A DNA stretch of 5,676 nt, taken from the NCBI GenBank assembly GCA_013414665.1, contig CP058703.1, positions 3,941,649 through 3,947,324 of the forward strand, given 5' to 3'. Both the position numbers and the translations under genes were made by a program. This stretch comes from Cyclobacteriaceae bacterium. GTDB lineage: Bacteria > Bacteroidota > Bacteroidia > Cytophagales > Cyclobacteriaceae. This document shows positions 4,874-5,676 of the stretch, in pieces (the first letter of the stretch is position 1; each line of letters starts with the position of its first letter). Under the pieces are notes generated by a model. The model saw nothing but the letters and a program-made list of their open reading frames with translations, had not been told where the DNA came from and made no database searches.

Positions 4874-4960
4874 CCCCGCCTTTGCCGGTGTTCTTCACCG
4901 GCAATTTCGTAGCATGCCTGTTGGTGAAGAACAACAACAGAGGCGAAGGTTTTATGAACC
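4874..4960 (+). repeat. REPIN-like element C, copy 3 (variant right end)
   Basis: It begins CCCCGCCTTTG, with the first hairpin perfect, GTAGCATGC in the middle, and a second hairpin with one mismatch (CTGTTGGTG against CAACAACAG). It ends AGAGGCGAAGGTTTTATGAA like copy 2. The following bases to 4983 (CCAAGGCGAGCATGCG) resemble those after copy 2, then an A repeat starts. Confidence 0.85.
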
Positions 4961-4983
4961 AAGGCGAGCATGCGTTTTATTTT

Positions 4984-5160
4984 ATTTCCCAGCGGAGTCT
5001 CCCGTTTCGGGGACTCCGCGTTAAACCAAATCAATTTTGTAACTTGTGCATGTGAGTACAAAGAGACAAATAGTTGAGTCATCCGGTATTTATTTCATTA
5101 CCATTACTTGCTATGAATGGCTGCCGTTGTTTGAACTTACTAACGGGTATGACATTGTTT
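4984..5160 (+). repeat. RAYT left-end repeat A, copy 4, with a 36-codon transposase stub
   Basis: The copy has the A hairpin, leader, GTG at 5052 and transposase codons through GGGTATGACATTGTTTAT, where another A repeat begins. It differs from the intact copy at a few bases (TTGTGCATG for TTGTTCATG, GTTGAGTCA for GTTGGGTCA). The breakpoint keeps TTTAT next to TTCCC, the same T-rich context found before other A copies. Confidence 0.85.
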
Positions 5161-5324
5161 ATTTCCCAGCGGAGTCTCCCGTTTCGGGGACTCCCCGCCT
5201 TTGCCGGTGTTCTTCACCGGCAATTTCAGCATGCCTGTTGGTGAAGAACACCAACAGGGGCGAGGGAAATAGATTGTTTGATTATACGCGGAGTCCCCGA
5301 GGCGGGAGACTCCGCTTGGAAGGA
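5161..5324 (+). mobile_element. Compact A-C-B element (MITE-like RAYT derivative)
   Basis: In 164 bp this has the bare A hairpin (5161-5192), then C copy 4 (about 5193-5265; hairpins 5201-5223 and 5235-5257), then B copy 3 (5266-5324). A and B are the two ends of the RAYT transposon in the correct mutual orientation, but the transposase is replaced by the C hairpin pair. If the RAYT enzyme at 1969-2583 acts on its own ends, this unit should be mobilisable in trans. It sits inside the transposase stub of A copy 4, so elements are nested. The frame through C-B is open and ends just past B at TAG 5343-5345. Confidence 0.75.
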
Positions 5325-5430
5325 GGTAAAAGGAAGGATTTATAGAATGGAACGAAATGAAAAAAGATTTCTTTAACACATTATGGTCAGTGCTTTGCAT
5401 TTGGCGTTGATCGATAGAGTCATAGACAAG
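5325..5430 (+). other. Unique spacer between two composite repeats, possible module remnant
   Basis: About 106 bases separate B copy 3 from C copy 5. A frame from the repeat stops at 5345 (GGKRKDL). An ATG at 5357 reads MKKDFFNTLWSVLCIWR to a TGA at 5408-5410, which has the look of the beginning of a signal peptide. It could be the leftover of a tail plus secreted-gene module like the others, but it is too short to claim as a gene. Confidence 0.25.
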
Positions 5431-5506
5431 CCCCCGCCTTTGCCGGTGTTCTTCACCAGCAACTTCGTAGCATGCCTGTTGGTGAAGAACACCAACAGGG
5501 GCGAGG
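5431..5506 (+). repeat. REPIN-like element C, copy 5
   Basis: CCCCGCCTTTG starts it; the first hairpin (5440-5448 with 5454-5462, loop TTCTT) has one mismatch (CACCAGC), GTAGCATGC is in the centre, and the second hairpin is perfect. It ends GGGGCGAGG and is joined to B copy 4 at the same base as the C-B joins at 550 and 5265. Confidence 0.85.
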
Positions 5507-5565
5507 GAAATAGATTGTTTGATTATACGCGGAGTCCCCGAGGCGGGAGACTCCGCTTGGAAGGA
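5507..5565 (+). repeat. RAYT right-end repeat B, copy 4
   Basis: This matches the B sequence from GAAATAGATTG through the bulged hairpin to TTGGAAGGA. Together with C copy 5 it repeats the C-B composite, here without any A end on the left. Confidence 0.9.
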
Positions 5566-5622
5566 TTTCTAAGGATCCGGCCAACGTTAGCTCCACTTTT
5601 ATACTTAAAAGAAAGTAGTTAA
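5566..5622 (+). pseudogene. Short coding tail after the last repeat, frame uncertain
   Basis: Two frames are open after B. One reads RISKDPANVSSTFILKRK to TAG 5616-5618. The other, continuous with the repeat's open frame, reads FLRIRPTLAPLLYLKESS to TAA 5620-5622. The first looks more protein-like. The position, between a B repeat and a start codon for a hydrophobic N-terminus, matches the tails of the other modules. It is too short to identify. Confidence 0.3.
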
Positions 5623-5652
5623 AATATAATTTACAGAATTAAAAATTTAGGA

Positions 5653-5676
5653 ATGACAAGATTAATCTCGATTATT
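5653..5676 (+). CDS. Probable start of a secreted protein, cut by the window edge
   Basis: ATG 5653 opens MTRLISII with a basic then hydrophobic beginning, as in a signal peptide, and no stop before the edge. An AT-rich leader precedes it. It is called mainly because it occupies the place of the exported partner in a fourth tail-plus-secreted-protein module. Confidence 0.35.

Noticed and set aside
481..5565. Repeats as a CRISPR array
   Set aside because: The units are long, palindromic, of two different families, irregularly spaced and interleaved with genes and transposase fragments; there are no uniform spacers or cas genes.
4714..5622. Three open frames at 4714-5055, 5046-5345 and 5383-5622 as genes
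   Set aside because: They are chimeras of transposase 5' stubs and translated C and B repeats with GTG, distant ATG or internal starts, and contain no complete domain.

Overview
The window looks like an accessory region of a Bacteroidota chromosome, probably Cytophagales-like. The evidence is a fairly AT-rich sequence, genes starting without Shine-Dalgarno motifs, a TAnnTTTG-type promoter word, short signal-peptide proteins of Bacteroidota style, and an XRE regulator fragment and REP-associated tyrosine transposase of types common there. There are no RNA genes and no CRISPR array.

Layout. 1-336 is the 3' end of a conserved-looking protein of unknown function, closed by a terminator (382-411). 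From about 420 to the right edge the window is a chain of small modules separated by palindromic repeats. Each module is a headless coding tail followed, 3-4 bases after its stop, by a gene whose product starts with an export signal. Module 1 is a tail resembling the end of an Rhs-linked metallopeptidase toxin (610-840) plus a secreted protein (844-1352) and a terminator. Module 2 is 2636-2788 plus 2793-3301. Module 3 is 3591-3818 plus a membrane-anchored CHASE2-like protein (3823-4596) and a terminator. A fourth module appears to begin at 5566-5676. This is how orphan polymorphic-toxin tips and their immunity genes are usually arranged, but only the first tail has a family resemblance I would defend; the rest is inference from layout.

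Between modules 1 and 2, on the minus strand, lie an XRE regulator that has lost its DNA-binding half and a small partner gene (1382-1900). The regulator is cut by a complete RAYT transposon (1901-2635) with inverted, bulged hairpin ends (A on the left, B on the right) and an intact-looking transposase (1969-2583).

The repeats form two systems. A/B are the ends of the RAYT element: five A copies (three with 5' pieces of the transposase gene, one bare, one on the intact element) and four B copies. C is an unrelated pair of inverted hairpins around GCATGC, present five times. C is inserted in A/RAYT sequence and joined directly to B three times; one copy (5161-5324) is a compact A-C-B element with no transposase. 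Every module tail begins at or soon after one of these repeats.

Five reading frames (844-1352, 1382-1685, 2636-2788, and two sites in 2793-3301) are broken by what look like single-base gains or losses in short homopolymers, with clear coding on both sides. They are either base-calling errors or very recent decay.
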